64,000 nt of DNA from Arachnia propionica (GTDB taxonomy: Bacteria > Actinomycetota > Actinomycetes > Propionibacteriales > Propionibacteriaceae): positions 1 to 64,000 of the forward strand of contig NZ_RQZG01000010.1 in the NCBI RefSeq assembly GCF_003859805.1, in the 5' to 3' direction. Within the stretch, counting starts at the first letter, position 1. Every line of letters begins with the position of its first letter. The translations under genes and the position numbers were made by a program. The notes beneath the pieces are model-generated. The model did no database searches. It saw nothing but the letters and a program-made list of their open reading frames with translations, and was not told where the DNA came from. This document shows positions 33,163-42,173 of the stretch, piece by piece.

Positions 33163-35940
33163 ATGTCCGGGCAACTGGTGGAACTGGCCAGGCGGGCCTC
33201 GTCGAGTGCCGCCCTGGCGGAGCGGCTGCAGGATCTCAGTGACGACGAGCACGCAGCCCTGGCGCAGCAGTGGCAGCAGCACCACCGCGACATCCAGCAC
33301 GACCTGTTCGCCGTCGGGGCCCTGACCCGGTTCGCGATGCTCGCGGGCTCCTTCGACACCGAGCCGGAGCTGCTGCTCGCCGCGCTGACCGCCAAGGTCT
33401 GGCGTTCTCTGGCGCGCGATGCCGCCGCGCTGGACCACATCGCCGGGGCGGCCGCGTCCCGGGGGCAGCAGTGGTGCCGACAGCTGTTGGCCGCAGCCAC
33501 CCGGGGTCAAGCCGAGGCCTGCCGGTTCTGGCCGCTGACCAGCCGTGTCGCCACTGCCGCCGAGCTGCCGCAGCCCGACGACCTCGGCTCGTGGCTGGGG
33601 AGGTTCCGCCCACCACGATCCGGCAAGGAACGTGCCCTGTTCGACCACATCGTCGCGGACCTCGCCACCCTTACCCCGGGGGAGCGTCGCTCGGCGGTCA
33701 CCGCGTTGAAGAAGGCCCTGGTCAGCAGCGCCCACGAGCAGTGGCGTGATCCGCTGCAGGGCTGGGCGGTACCGCTGATGCTGGAGATCGGCGGCACCCC
33801 GGCCCAGGTAGTCCGCGCGCTCACCGTGCGGTGGAGCCGGATCGGCTCCGCCCCACGCGAGCACCTCACCCGGCAGTTGCTGACCCGCGACGACGACACC
33901 GTCGGCGACTTCGTCGCTGCGGCCTTGAGGTCCCGGGGCGTCGCGGGGCAGGTGATGCTGCTGGACCCGATCCTCGAGGCCCGCCAGCTGCCGATCCCCG
34001 ACTCCCCCGCCTACTTGGGGTCGTGGCTGCGCTCCTGCCCCGAGCCGAGGCCCGGCATCCGCTGGGTGGAGCGGTTCGTCGCCGCCTGCCGGGTCCCGAA
34101 CGCCTTCGCGACCGACGGGGGCTTCCCCGAGTGGATGAGGGCGACGTTCCAGAAGTTCCGTGCCGCCGAACCCGTCGACGACGACGCCCTGGTGGTCGCG
34201 CTGCTCGGCCCACTCGAACGGGGGGATCGTCCCGGCGCGCAGCGGTCGGCCTGGCAGTGGATCGTCGGGCTTCAGTTGGAGGCCGCGCTCACCGCCCACA
34301 CCGATCGGGTCATCGAGGCGCTGTCCAGCACCGACGGGGCCGTCGCGAAACAGCTGGTGACGCTGCTGCTCGAGGCCGACACCCTCAGTGACGACCACCT
34401 GGGGCGCATCGCATTGGCCGTTCTGCCCCGCACGGAGCAGGGACTGCGGCGACAGGTGGTGAAGGCACTGCGTCGCCTCGATGTCCCCTCCACGGACCTG
34501 CAGGACCTCGTCACGGCGTTGGCCGAGGACCCGGACGTCACGACGGCGGGGCTCGCCGCTGACCTGCTGTCCCGCTGGGGTGCCGCCCCCGCGGCCGGGG
34601 CGACGGCTCAGGCGGAGCTCCTGGGGCTGTGGCGGGACCCTGCAAGGACCACGCCCCAGCCCAGCCCCGAGTTCGAGCCGGACCACCTGGTGGTCGATGC
34701 CGTGCAGTGGCAGGAGCTGCTGGCGGGCCTGGCACGGTGGCCGAAACCGATCGTCCCGCAGGAGCAGGCCGTGGCGGCTCTCGTCGCCACCGCCCACGCC
34801 CGGGGATTCGGGGCTCTGGCGGAGCTGGACCAGGGCGGCAAGCACGCCGACCCCTCACCCGAGGCGCTCCGGCGACGGCTGTTGCATCCGCTCAGCACCT
34901 GGGAGGCGGACAAGCACCACCACCCGGACCAGCTCTCCCGGCTGCTGCATCGCCGCACCGGGGAGCTCGGCGCCCACCTCGGCCAGGTGCCGTGCATGCT
35001 CTCCGCGCCGTCGCACACCCGGCTCAGAATCTCCTGGCAGGTGCTGGCCGAACGCGTCGCGCAGTATCGCGAGGCGGGTCGAGCGGCGTTGCCGACGGAT
35101 GTCGCCGTCGCGCTGGGCCGTCTGGAGCGGGCAGCCATCCCCGACGACCTCTCGCGCTACCGGCTGCCCATCGCCGACTGCCCCCATGGTCTCGACGAGG
35201 TGCTCGCGGCCTGGCGCGACACGCCCGTCACACCTGCCACCCTGAAGCCCTTGTCACGGCCTGGTACCTCGTGGCCCACCCCGGAGCTGACCGGGGATGA
35301 GCCGGGCGGTCTCGACCTGCTCGGTGTCACCTCGGTGTGGACCGCGCCCTTCCGCCCTGAACGTGATGACGTCGTCTGGGCGCTGGCGCTGCTGCCGAAC
35401 CATCCGTCGCGCGGGGCCGCCGTCCAGCTGCAGCAGCTGCAGCGTGGGGCACCGGTGCTCGATCCGTTCCTGGCCCTGGCCGAGGTGGCGGACCCGTTCG
35501 GCCCGGTGCTGGCGTTCACGGCCCTGGTGCTGGCCGGTCAGAGCTCACTGCGGGAGCGGGAGGGCCTGGCCGCGGCCCTCCTGGCTGCCTGGGAGGAGGG
35601 CCGTCTCGGTCCGGATGACCTCACCGTCGCCTGGTCCTCCCCGTGGCGAGACGGCTGGCCGTTGTCCGCCCCGAAGATCACCCCGATGCTCCTGGGCATC
35701 GCGGAGGCCGAGGGCCTGGCCCTGGTCTGGCCGCTGCTGGCTGCCATGGCGGAGGAGATCGCGGCCCGGTCGAAGATCCCCGGCACCGCCGCGACCATCC
35801 TGGAGGCCGTCCTCGCCCTGCTCCCGGAGGTCCCCGGACCCGTGGAGCTACCCGCCATCACGGCCCTGGCCGACCGGCGCGGCACCTCCAAGGCCGTGAC
35901 CCTGGCCCGAGGGATCGCGGCAGCACTCAAGCGACGCTGA
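33163..35940 (+). CDS. Large helical-repeat protein, DUF6493-like, copy 2
   Basis: 925 aa, tandem paralogue of the previous gene, aligned end to end and identical in many blocks (FDHIVADLATLTPGE, VPCMLSAPSHTRLRISW, GDEPGGLDLLGVTSVW, LLPNHPSRGAAVQL). The 5' regions are also alike (GTTGACG, then GGAGGTGTG and TGATG), so the duplication included the leader. Separate start at ATG 33163, 79 bp after the first copy. Confidence 0.65.
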   Translation: MSGQLVELARRASSSAALAERLQDLSDDEHAALAQQWQQHHRDIQHDLFAVGALTRFAMLAGSFDTEPELLLAALTAKVWRSLARDAAALDHIAGAAASRGQQWCRQLLAAATRGQAEACRFWPLTSRVATAAELPQPDDLGSWLGRFRPPRSGKERALFDHIVADLATLTPGERRSAVTALKKALVSSAHEQWRDPLQGWAVPLMLEIGGTPAQVVRALTVRWSRIGSAPREHLTRQLLTRDDDTVGDFVAAALRSRGVAGQVMLLDPILEARQLPIPDSPAYLGSWLRSCPEPRPGIRWVERFVAACRVPNAFATDGGFPEWMRATFQKFRAAEPVDDDALVVALLGPLERGDRPGAQRSAWQWIVGLQLEAALTAHTDRVIEALSSTDGAVAKQLVTLLLEADTLSDDHLGRIALAVLPRTEQGLRRQVVKALRRLDVPSTDLQDLVTALAEDPDVTTAGLAADLLSRWGAAPAAGATAQAELLGLWRDPARTTPQPSPEFEPDHLVVDAVQWQELLAGLARWPKPIVPQEQAVAALVATAHARGFGALAELDQGGKHADPSPEALRRRLLHPLSTWEADKHHHPDQLSRLLHRRTGELGAHLGQVPCMLSAPSHTRLRISWQVLAERVAQYREAGRAALPTDVAVALGRLERAAIPDDLSRYRLPIADCPHGLDEVLAAWRDTPVTPATLKPLSRPGTSWPTPELTGDEPGGLDLLGVTSVWTAPFRPERDDVVWALALLPNHPSRGAAVQLQQLQRGAPVLDPFLALAEVADPFGPVLAFTALVLAGQSSLREREGLAAALLAAWEEGRLGPDDLTVAWSSPWRDGWPLSAPKITPMLLGIAEAEGLALVWPLLAAMAEEIAARSKIPGTAATILEAVLALLPEVPGPVELPAITALADRRGTSKAVTLARGIAAALKRR

Positions 35941-36051
35941 CCCCGCTGCTCCCACCAGCACGAACCGGTCTCGAACCGTCAGGAACGACACGTCACGACC
36001 ACTGGTGTGGGGAACCGGTCACCTCCTTCCTGTCCTCGGCAGACCGGGACG

Positions 36052-37608
36052 TCACACCTCGGCCGCTGGGGCCGACGACGACTTCGATGGTGCAGGCGCA
36101 TCCGAGATCGGAACCGCCGACGGGGTCGGTGACGGTTCCGGGGTCGGGGCCGGTGGGACGGTCTCCTCCATCACCTCGGCCTCGTCCGTGGTCAGGATGC
36201 CCGGCTCCGGATCGCAGACATCGCCGATCCCGTCGCCGTCGACGTCCGCCTGGGCATGGTTGGCGACATCCGGGCAGTTGTCCTGCGCATCGGGGATGGC
36301 GTCGCCGTCCCGGGAGACGTCCACCGTCGTGGTGGCGACGGCGACCTGGCCGCTGGCATCGGTCACCCTGAGCCCCACCTCGCCGCTGAACTCCGCCTGC
36401 CAGGTGTGGGCGAGGGTCGGGCCGTCGCCCACGGTCTCGAAGACGCCGTCGCCGTCGAGGTCCCACTCGAACCGCGTCAACGCACCTGTCGGCGTGAACG
36501 AGGCCCGGGCGTCCAGCACCGTCTCCTGTCCCGTCGCCACGACGTAGGGGCCCTGGATCCAGGCGAACGGCTGCAAGGACGCCTGCTGCGCGCCGTCCGC
36601 CGTCGTCACCATGTGTCCGGCAGCCACCGGGCGGGCGTTCGCCGGAACCCCCACGCCGCCCCTGACCGCCTCGGCCAGCTGCTCATGACCGATCAGGTTG
36701 GGGTGGTACCACTCCTGGCTCTCCCACGAGAACCGCGACTCGGTCTGCCCCGAGGCCCCGAGCCGTCCCTCGGTCTCCAGGAACTCGTTGAGCCAGCGGT
36801 GGGCGTTGCGGGACCCGGAGCTGGGATCCGGCTCATGCCCGGCGAACATCGTCAGGACCGAGTCGACGAAGCGGACCCGCTGCCCGGAGTGCTCGTTCCA
36901 TGAGGCGACGATCGTGGCCTGGAGCTCGGCGGCCTCCTTCGCGACGGCCCGCACCTCGGTCGCCGCCGGGTAGGAGAACCGCTCCTTGCAGCGCCCCCAG
37001 TGCCGCTTCACGCACTCGCTCAGCACATACCCCGGACGGTCGAGGCTGAGATGCGGGTACCCGACGAGCACGATCTGGGCGTGGTCCCCGGGCAGCCGCT
37101 CGTCCAGGGCGCGCAGCATCGCGGTGACCCGCTCCTTCAACACGCCGTCGCGGATGAGGGAGCGTGCCCGCTCCACCGCGTCCCGGCAGCCCGTCGCATC
37201 ACGCAACCCCACCACGAAACACTGCGAGAGAATGTCTGCGAATCCCGCGTCGTTGCCCCCGACGGTGAGCATCACCAGGTCGGCCGACTGCGGTACGTCC
37301 GGGACCTGTCCGTGCTGAACCTGCTCGGCGGTGGCCCCGGAGTGCGCCAGCACGGTCAAGGTGGCGTGAACCCCCGAGGAGTTGAGCCACTCCACATATC
37401 TGTGCCCCCAGTTGTTCCGACTGCGGAAGGAGCCCTTCGGGCCGTAGTAGGCCCCGGCCCCGTTGCCCGCCGAGTACGAGTCACCGATGACGACCACCGA
37501 CAGCTGTCGCTCCGGGGCGGCCTCAGCGGGAACACCACGCACCCCGGACAACCCGGTGAGAGCCATCACGACGGCCACGAGCACCGCCGTCATCCTGCTG
37601 TTGTTCAT
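36052..37608 (-). CDS. Secreted SGNH (GDSL-like) hydrolase with PKD and calcium-repeat region
   Basis: 518 aa; AGGAGG before ATG 37608. A signal peptide of about 31 residues (MTAVLVAVVMALTGLSG ... AEAAP) is followed by the SGNH blocks: VVVIGDSYSAGNGAG with the catalytic Ser, Gly in LAHSGATA, VGGNDAGF with Asn, and YHPNLIGHEQLA with the catalytic His. Then a PKD-like domain (about 375-450, VVATGQETVLDARASF, RFEWDLDGDGVFE) and a thrombospondin type 3-like calcium repeat (DGDAIPDAQDNCPDVANHAQ). A Pro/Ser/Ala tail ends the protein. Likely an extracellular esterase or lipase. It interrupts the row of DUF6493-like genes on the opposite strand. Confidence 0.88.
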   Translation of the reverse strand: MNNSRMTAVLVAVVMALTGLSGVRGVPAEAAPERQLSVVVIGDSYSAGNGAGAYYGPKGSFRSRNNWGHRYVEWLNSSGVHATLTVLAHSGATAEQVQHGQVPDVPQSADLVMLTVGGNDAGFADILSQCFVVGLRDATGCRDAVERARSLIRDGVLKERVTAMLRALDERLPGDHAQIVLVGYPHLSLDRPGYVLSECVKRHWGRCKERFSYPAATEVRAVAKEAAELQATIVASWNEHSGQRVRFVDSVLTMFAGHEPDPSSGSRNAHRWLNEFLETEGRLGASGQTESRFSWESQEWYHPNLIGHEQLAEAVRGGVGVPANARPVAAGHMVTTADGAQQASLQPFAWIQGPYVVATGQETVLDARASFTPTGALTRFEWDLDGDGVFETVGDGPTLAHTWQAEFSGEVGLRVTDASGQVAVATTTVDVSRDGDAIPDAQDNCPDVANHAQADVDGDGIGDVCDPEPGILTTDEAEVMEETVPPAPTPEPSPTPSAVPISDAPAPSKSSSAPAAEV

Positions 37609-37691
37609 CCTCGACCTCCTGCTGATCGATCCACGGTGATCTGAGGATGAGGCTACGTGATGGCCCTGACATTTTTGTCCGAGTCGCTGCT

Positions 37692-37704
37692 TATGCTCTT
37701 CCCA
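37692..37704 (+). promoter_or_regulatory. Leaderless -10 box TATGCT of the third helical-repeat gene
   Basis: TATGCT at 37692-37697 lies 6 nt before ATG 37704 and there is no SD, so the transcript probably starts at the ATG. The same TATGCT box precedes tRNA-Ala (40122) and the VapB gene (45541). Confidence 0.5.
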
Positions 37705-40073
37705 TGACCACCACTCCGCCCGGCCCGATCGATCTGCGTGACCTCGTGCTGACCGATCGGCCACTCACGGAGATGCTCGATCTCGCCGCACGGCTGGAAC
37801 TGACCGCCAAGGAGGCTATGCAGCAGCTCCGGGTGATCCAGGCCGAGGGGACGGGCGGAGACCTCGAATGGCTCCGCAGCAGGAACGACGACGTCAGGTT
37901 CAACCGCGAGCTGCGGTACCAGGCGCTCGCGCTGGTGTTGCCGTTGACTCCCCTCCAGTTCACCAGGGTGAGTTCGGCGGTGAACCTGGGCCACCTCATC
38001 GTCGACCCGGGGTCTCGACCTCGGTTCCTCGACCTGTTCCGGGCCCGGGGACGGGACTGGCTGGAGGACTACCTGCGACGGATCACCGCCGTCGCCCTGC
38101 CCCTGGTGGCCCATCGAGGGGTGCATGAGCTGATCCTTCACCTCGGCCTGCCGCTGCCCACCGAGCCCCGGTTCTGGGTCGAGTGGGTGCTCGGCGACGG
38201 GTTCCCCCGGCCCGGGCGCGAGTGGCAGCGTTTCTTCCTCGCCGCCTGCGCCAGCCCCGAGGCGTTCCGGGGCCCCCGGGTCACCCGCGACGAACACCGT
38301 CGCCTGGTCCGGATCGACGAGCTGCGCGCGGTGGAACCCATCGACGACGACGCCCTGCTGCACGCCCTGGTCACCGCCCTCGTCCGGGGTGAGCGGCCCG
38401 CCAACCAACGGCACCTCATGATCTGGCTGGAGGACCTCGGTCTGCTGCCCCGCCTCCACGAGAAGGCCGACCTGCTGGTCGGGGCGGTGCCGCTGCTGGA
38501 CTCGACGGTGGTGAAGGAGCTGCTGGCCCAGACCCTGCGCGACGCCTCGCCGGAGTACCTGGGGCGTCTGGCCCCGGAGGTGCTGAGCCGCAGGGAGAAG
38601 ACGATGCGACGGCAGGTGTTGCGTGCCCTGGAGCGCCTCGATCAGCCCTCGCCGGAGCTGGTGGATGCCGTGACGCTGGCCGCCTCGGACCCGGATGCCG
38701 AGATCGCGGCACTCGCCGTCGGACTCAGTCAGCGCTGGGGTGCCGAGGTGGCCTCCGGGCTCGGGCTGTGGCAGGATCCGTCGCTGCCGCAGGCGACGGA
38801 GCTGGCCGAGACGACGGCGACGGACCTGCCCCGGCTGCTGCTCCAGGAGCCGGTCGAGGGTGATCTGCACGTTCCCGTCGAGAACTTCACGTGGCTGGAG
38901 CAGGTCCTGGCGGCGCTCGTCGCCCACGGGTACGAGCACGGCCGGGCGGACACCGTCACCGTGGTCTCCACCACCTTCGAGCGCGGCCTCGACCTGTCGT
39001 TGCCGCGAAAGATCCTCGACGACTGGGTCGCGGCCGAGCACGAGGCCAGAAAGCTCTCCCCCGTCGGGTGGCGCAAGGGACTGGACCTGTGGGCTGAGGC
39101 GCGGATCCTCGACGCGCTGGGCGCGGTGGGCCGGGTGCCGTGTCTGCTGTCCACCCCGACCCACAGCGATGGTCATCTCGCCTGGCAGGTGTTGGTGGAG
39201 CGGCTCGGGAGGTACGAGGCTGCGGGGGTGGAGCCCGTCGCCTCGGACCTCTACGTCGCGCTGGGGCGGGTCTTCGACGATGACGGGTCGCCGGTGCCCA
39301 TCGCCGAGGAGGCCGTCCGGGCGTGGCGGGCCACCCCGCCCGGGGAGCCGGAGCCGGTGGTCGCGGAGCAGTCGGTGCTGATGCGGATGCTCAAGGGGCA
39401 GCGTCGCGGCATCAAGGTGACAGGTGATGAGTCGCCGCTGGTGAAGGTGTTGGGGCTGGGATCGCCGTGGGATCGCTCGCCGTGGTGGCGGCCACAGCTG
39501 GCCGACTGGGGCTGGGGGACCCGGCTGCTGCCGCGGCATCCCGGCCAGGCGTGGGGGTATCTGCTGAAGTCCCGCAGATCGTGGTCCGCTGCGTCGTGGC
39601 TGGGAACCATCGGGGGGACGGTGCCCCGATTCGGGGCACTGGGCAGCTTCGTCGCGCTGGTCATCACGGTGATCGGGCACCGGGAGAGGGAGGAGGAGAT
39701 GGCGACGGCCCTGGTCGAGGCCTGGGACGAGGGCCGGGTCACCGCCGATGATCTCATGACTGCCTGGCGGTCGCCGTGGTGGCAGGAGTGGTGGTGGCGT
39801 GGCCAGCGGGACCCGAGGCCGTTGGCCCGGGTACTCATCATGGTGGCCGAGTCCGGTGGGCTGCAGCTGGCGTGGCCGCTGCTCGTCACGGCGGCGGAGG
39901 AGATCGCCGCGATGGACCCCCTCCCCGAGGACGCCTTCGCGGTGCTCGAGGCCGTGCTCCGCTACCTGCCGGAGGTCCCGGAGGTCCCACCGATGCCCGC
40001 CGTCGCGGCCCTGGCGAGGCGGCGGTCGTCGTCGAAGGCCGTCCGGGCCGCCAAGCAGATCGCGAGGACCTGA
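37704..40073 (+). CDS. Large helical-repeat protein, distant DUF6493-like paralogue
   Basis: 789 aa from ATG 37704. Shares layout and landmarks with the two copies upstream (VEPIDDDALLHALVTALVRGERPANQ; VLRALERLDQPSPELVDAV; RVPCLLSTPTHSDGHLAWQ; KVTGDESPLVKVLGLGSPW; LLPRHPGQAWGYLL) but is far more divergent and about 135 aa shorter at the N-terminus. Unknown function; cytoplasmic by sequence. It probably belongs with the tandem pair despite the intervening hydrolase gene. Confidence 0.65.
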   Translation: MTTTPPGPIDLRDLVLTDRPLTEMLDLAARLELTAKEAMQQLRVIQAEGTGGDLEWLRSRNDDVRFNRELRYQALALVLPLTPLQFTRVSSAVNLGHLIVDPGSRPRFLDLFRARGRDWLEDYLRRITAVALPLVAHRGVHELILHLGLPLPTEPRFWVEWVLGDGFPRPGREWQRFFLAACASPEAFRGPRVTRDEHRRLVRIDELRAVEPIDDDALLHALVTALVRGERPANQRHLMIWLEDLGLLPRLHEKADLLVGAVPLLDSTVVKELLAQTLRDASPEYLGRLAPEVLSRREKTMRRQVLRALERLDQPSPELVDAVTLAASDPDAEIAALAVGLSQRWGAEVASGLGLWQDPSLPQATELAETTATDLPRLLLQEPVEGDLHVPVENFTWLEQVLAALVAHGYEHGRADTVTVVSTTFERGLDLSLPRKILDDWVAAEHEARKLSPVGWRKGLDLWAEARILDALGAVGRVPCLLSTPTHSDGHLAWQVLVERLGRYEAAGVEPVASDLYVALGRVFDDDGSPVPIAEEAVRAWRATPPGEPEPVVAEQSVLMRMLKGQRRGIKVTGDESPLVKVLGLGSPWDRSPWWRPQLADWGWGTRLLPRHPGQAWGYLLKSRRSWSAASWLGTIGGTVPRFGALGSFVALVITVIGHREREEEMATALVEAWDEGRVTADDLMTAWRSPWWQEWWWRGQRDPRPLARVLIMVAESGGLQLAWPLLVTAAEEIAAMDPLPEDAFAVLEAVLRYLPEVPEVPPMPAVAALARRRSSSKAVRAAKQIART

Positions 40074-40140
40074 GTCACGACCCGGCCGACCTGCGAAGTT
40101 CCCACTTCAGCCCGGCACCGGCTATGCTGTCGTGGTCCTC

Positions 40141-40213
40141 GGGGCATTAACTCAATTGGTAGAGTGCCACCTTTGCAAGGTGGAAGTTAGGGGTTCGAGT
40201 CCCCTATGCTCCA
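40141..40213 (+). tRNA. tRNA-Ala (anticodon TGC)
   Basis: Full cloverleaf: 7-bp acceptor with G3:U70, the alanine identity pair; D arm ACTC..GAGT; anticodon arm CCACC TTTGCAA GGTGG with anticodon TGC; T arm with GTTCGAGTC. Discriminator A at 40213; CCA is not encoded. TATGCT at 40122-40127 is its likely -10 box. Confidence 0.98.
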
Positions 40214-40215
40214 CA

Positions 40216-40247
40216 GAGCCCTTGGCCGATCACCTCCGGCCGGGGGC
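40216..40247 (+). terminator. Hairpin after tRNA-Ala
   Basis: GAGCCC..GGCCG / CGGCC..GGGGCTC stem followed by CTCCTGTTCC; plausible tRNA terminator. Confidence 0.5.
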
Positions 40248-40272
40248 TCCTCCTGTTCCTTCCATGGGTTCT

Positions 40273-40337
40273 GGTGTTTTCTGCCATTCCTCGAGCCCCG
40301 AGGCCCCCATGACGGCCGAGGAATGGCAGAAAACACC
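40273..40337. repeat. Long perfect inverted repeat (21-bp arms)
   Basis: Arms 40273-40293 and 40317-40337 are exact reverse complements (GGTGTTTTCTGCCATTCCTC...), 23-bp loop. It sits between tRNA-Ala and the end of the tetR-type gene, so it may terminate both. Geometry resembles the palindromes at 24225 and 58383, but the sequence does not. Confidence 0.85.
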
Positions 40338-40341
40338 GTAC

Positions 40342-41013
40342 TCACCGCTCGACCTGGTCCCGGAGCCGTCCCAGGAACTCGACGACCGCCTGCCGCAGGG
40401 CCCGGGGGTTGCGGACCGGTCCGGACAAGATGCCCCGTTCCACCACCAGGGTGAGGGCCGCCAGCGCCCCCTCGAGTTGCTCCTTCGACAGCGGCCCGAA
40501 GGCCGACGAGGCCTGGAGCAGCCCCAGGGTGGTCGCACTCAGGGCGACGGCGAGCCCGTCGAGGTCAAGGTCCGGCGGGATGGCCCCGGACTCCGCGAAG
40601 ACCCCCAGCAGCACCCGCACCCAGCCGAGTCGCGACGCATAGCGCTGCGATCCCATCGCCTCGACCTGGCTCCCGAGGACGTCCCGATCGCTCAGCAGTG
40701 CCGCCGTCGCGAGTCGATCCGACAGCAGCGCCTCGATGCCCACCCGGTACAGGAGCGCGAAACTCAGCTCACCGTCGGGCACCTCGTCGAGGGCGCGCTG
40801 GCTGTGGCGGATCATCCGTCCCATGGCGCGGGTCAGCAACGCCTCCAGCAGGGCCCCCTTGGACCGGAACTCCAGATAGACGGCCCCCTTCCCGACCCCG
40901 GCCTGACGGGCGACGTCAGCGATCCGGACCGCGTCGAATCCCTGCTGCAGGATCTGCTCCTCGGCGACATCCAGCAGCACCGATCGCCGGTTGGGAATCG
41001 TTGGACGCGGCAT
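40342..41013 (-). CDS. TetR-family transcriptional regulator
   Basis: 223 aa from ATG 41013; an upstream extension of the frame is not needed. Residues 10-55 (RRSVLLDVAEEQILQQGFDA, then IADVARQAGVGKGAVYLEFRSKGALL) are the TetR helix-turn-helix; the rest is an all-helical ligand-binding domain. Divergent from an alpha/beta hydrolase gene, which it probably represses along with itself. Confidence 0.88.
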   Translation of the reverse strand: MPRPTIPNRRSVLLDVAEEQILQQGFDAVRIADVARQAGVGKGAVYLEFRSKGALLEALLTRAMGRMIRHSQRALDEVPDGELSFALLYRVGIEALLSDRLATAALLSDRDVLGSQVEAMGSQRYASRLGWVRVLLGVFAESGAIPPDLDLDGLAVALSATTLGLLQASSAFGPLSKEQLEGALAALTLVVERGILSGPVRNPRALRQAVVEFLGRLRDQVER

Positions 41014-41079
41014 CACTGGCCACTCCCGGTCGCACTCTGTTCCATCCACGTCATTATCCACGCGATGGTCTTCCCCCAT

Positions 41080-41111
41080 GTAGTGACCTGATGTAAACTT
41101 CTGGTCACTAC
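41080..41111. promoter_or_regulatory. Candidate TetR operator
   Basis: Exact 9-bp inverted repeat GTAGTGACC (41080-41088) / GGTCACTAC (41103-41111), 14 bp apart, overlapping TAAACT, the likely -10 of the hydrolase gene. Confidence 0.6.
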
Positions 41112-41125
41112 GATGGGAGGACCCG

Positions 41126-42067
41126 ATGTCCACGAGAAACGACACCGGAGGCGTCGTCGCCACACCCGGCTGGCGACACCACCTGTTCGAGGTCGCCGGA
41201 GGACCGATGTCGGTCCATGAGGCAGGAGTGGAAGGACGCCCCGTCGTGGTGCTGCTGCACGGCGCTATGTACGACGAGGCGCGTTTCTCCTGGGATCAGC
41301 TCTTCCCCACGCTCGCCGAGCACCACCACGTGTATGCCGTGGACACCCCCCGCCACGGTTCCTCGCGCCCCTGGGCAGGACGCCTGACGCACCGTCGCCT
41401 CCTGACGATCCTCGAGGCGACCTTCCACCACCTGGCCCTCGACACCTTCCACCTGGTCGGCCTGTCCATGGGAGGGGCCCTCGCGATCGGTCACGCCGCC
41501 AGCCACCCCCGCCAGGTCGACAGCATGGTGCTGGTCGAGCCGGGCGGACTCGGGCGTCGCCTCAGGCACCACTTCCCCCTCTGGCTCTACCTCCACACCC
41601 CGGGCACCCGACGGGTGTTCAACCGGCTGCACCGGGGCAAGGACACCACCGCCTTGATGCGCACCCTCGCCTCGTTCTTCACCAGGGGCACGACGCCGAC
41701 CGCCCCCGAGCGGCTCGCTCAGATCCTCAAGGAGGAGATCGACGGCAAGGGCAGGTACGCCGAGGCCGATCTGGACGACTGGCAGGTCGACGCGATCGGA
41801 GCTCTCCGACTCTCCTGGAATCTCCTCGACGAGATACCGGCCCTGCGCTGCCCCACCCTGTGGCTGCGCGGCGCCGAGAGCACCCTCGTCAGCCAGGAGG
41901 AGATGGCCCACGCCGTCTCCCTGCTCACCGACGCGGAACTCCGGGTGATCCCGAACGCCGGCCACCTGCTGCCCCTGGAACAACCCGATGCGGCGGCCCG
42001 GGCGGTCCTGGAATTCCTCGACCGGACGAAACGACCAGGACCGCCCGGAGAGCACCAGACCCGGTAG
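41126..42067 (+). CDS. Alpha/beta hydrolase
   Basis: 313 aa; GGGAGG before ATG 41126. VVVLLHGAMYD provides the oxyanion-hole HG, LVGLSMGGALAIGHAA the nucleophile elbow with Ser in GLSMGG, and PNAGHLLPLEQP the catalytic His; the acid is probably in the strand before TLWLRGAEST. Substrate unknown. Its divergent TetR partner suggests induction by its substrate or a related small molecule. Confidence 0.85.
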   Translation: MSTRNDTGGVVATPGWRHHLFEVAGGPMSVHEAGVEGRPVVVLLHGAMYDEARFSWDQLFPTLAEHHHVYAVDTPRHGSSRPWAGRLTHRRLLTILEATFHHLALDTFHLVGLSMGGALAIGHAASHPRQVDSMVLVEPGGLGRRLRHHFPLWLYLHTPGTRRVFNRLHRGKDTTALMRTLASFFTRGTTPTAPERLAQILKEEIDGKGRYAEADLDDWQVDAIGALRLSWNLLDEIPALRCPTLWLRGAESTLVSQEEMAHAVSLLTDAELRVIPNAGHLLPLEQPDAAARAVLEFLDRTKRPGPPGEHQTR

Positions 42068-42080
42068 ACTCCTGCCCCAC

Positions 42081-42150
42081 GGCGTGTAGCTCAACAGTCC
42101 AGAGCATCGGGCTGGGACCCGAAGGGAGCAGGGGCAGCACCTGCCACGCC
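42081..42150 (+). ncRNA. tRNA-like cloverleaf in the 5' region of the 714-aa gene
   Basis: All four stems pair without mismatch: 42081-42086/42145-42150 (6 bp), D-like GCTC/GAGC (42089/42102), anticodon-like TCGGG/CCCGA with loop CTGGGA (42107-42122), T-like GCAGG/CCTGC (42128-42144). It departs from a normal tRNA: 6-bp acceptor, 6-nt anticodon loop, no GG in the D loop and GGCAGCA in place of a TTC-type T loop. It ends 23 nt before ATG 42174. Either a decayed tRNA-Pro(GGG)-like gene or, more interesting, a tRNA mimic used for control. Confidence 0.55.
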
Positions 42151-42173
42151 GACCCGACGACGCGGAGACCACC

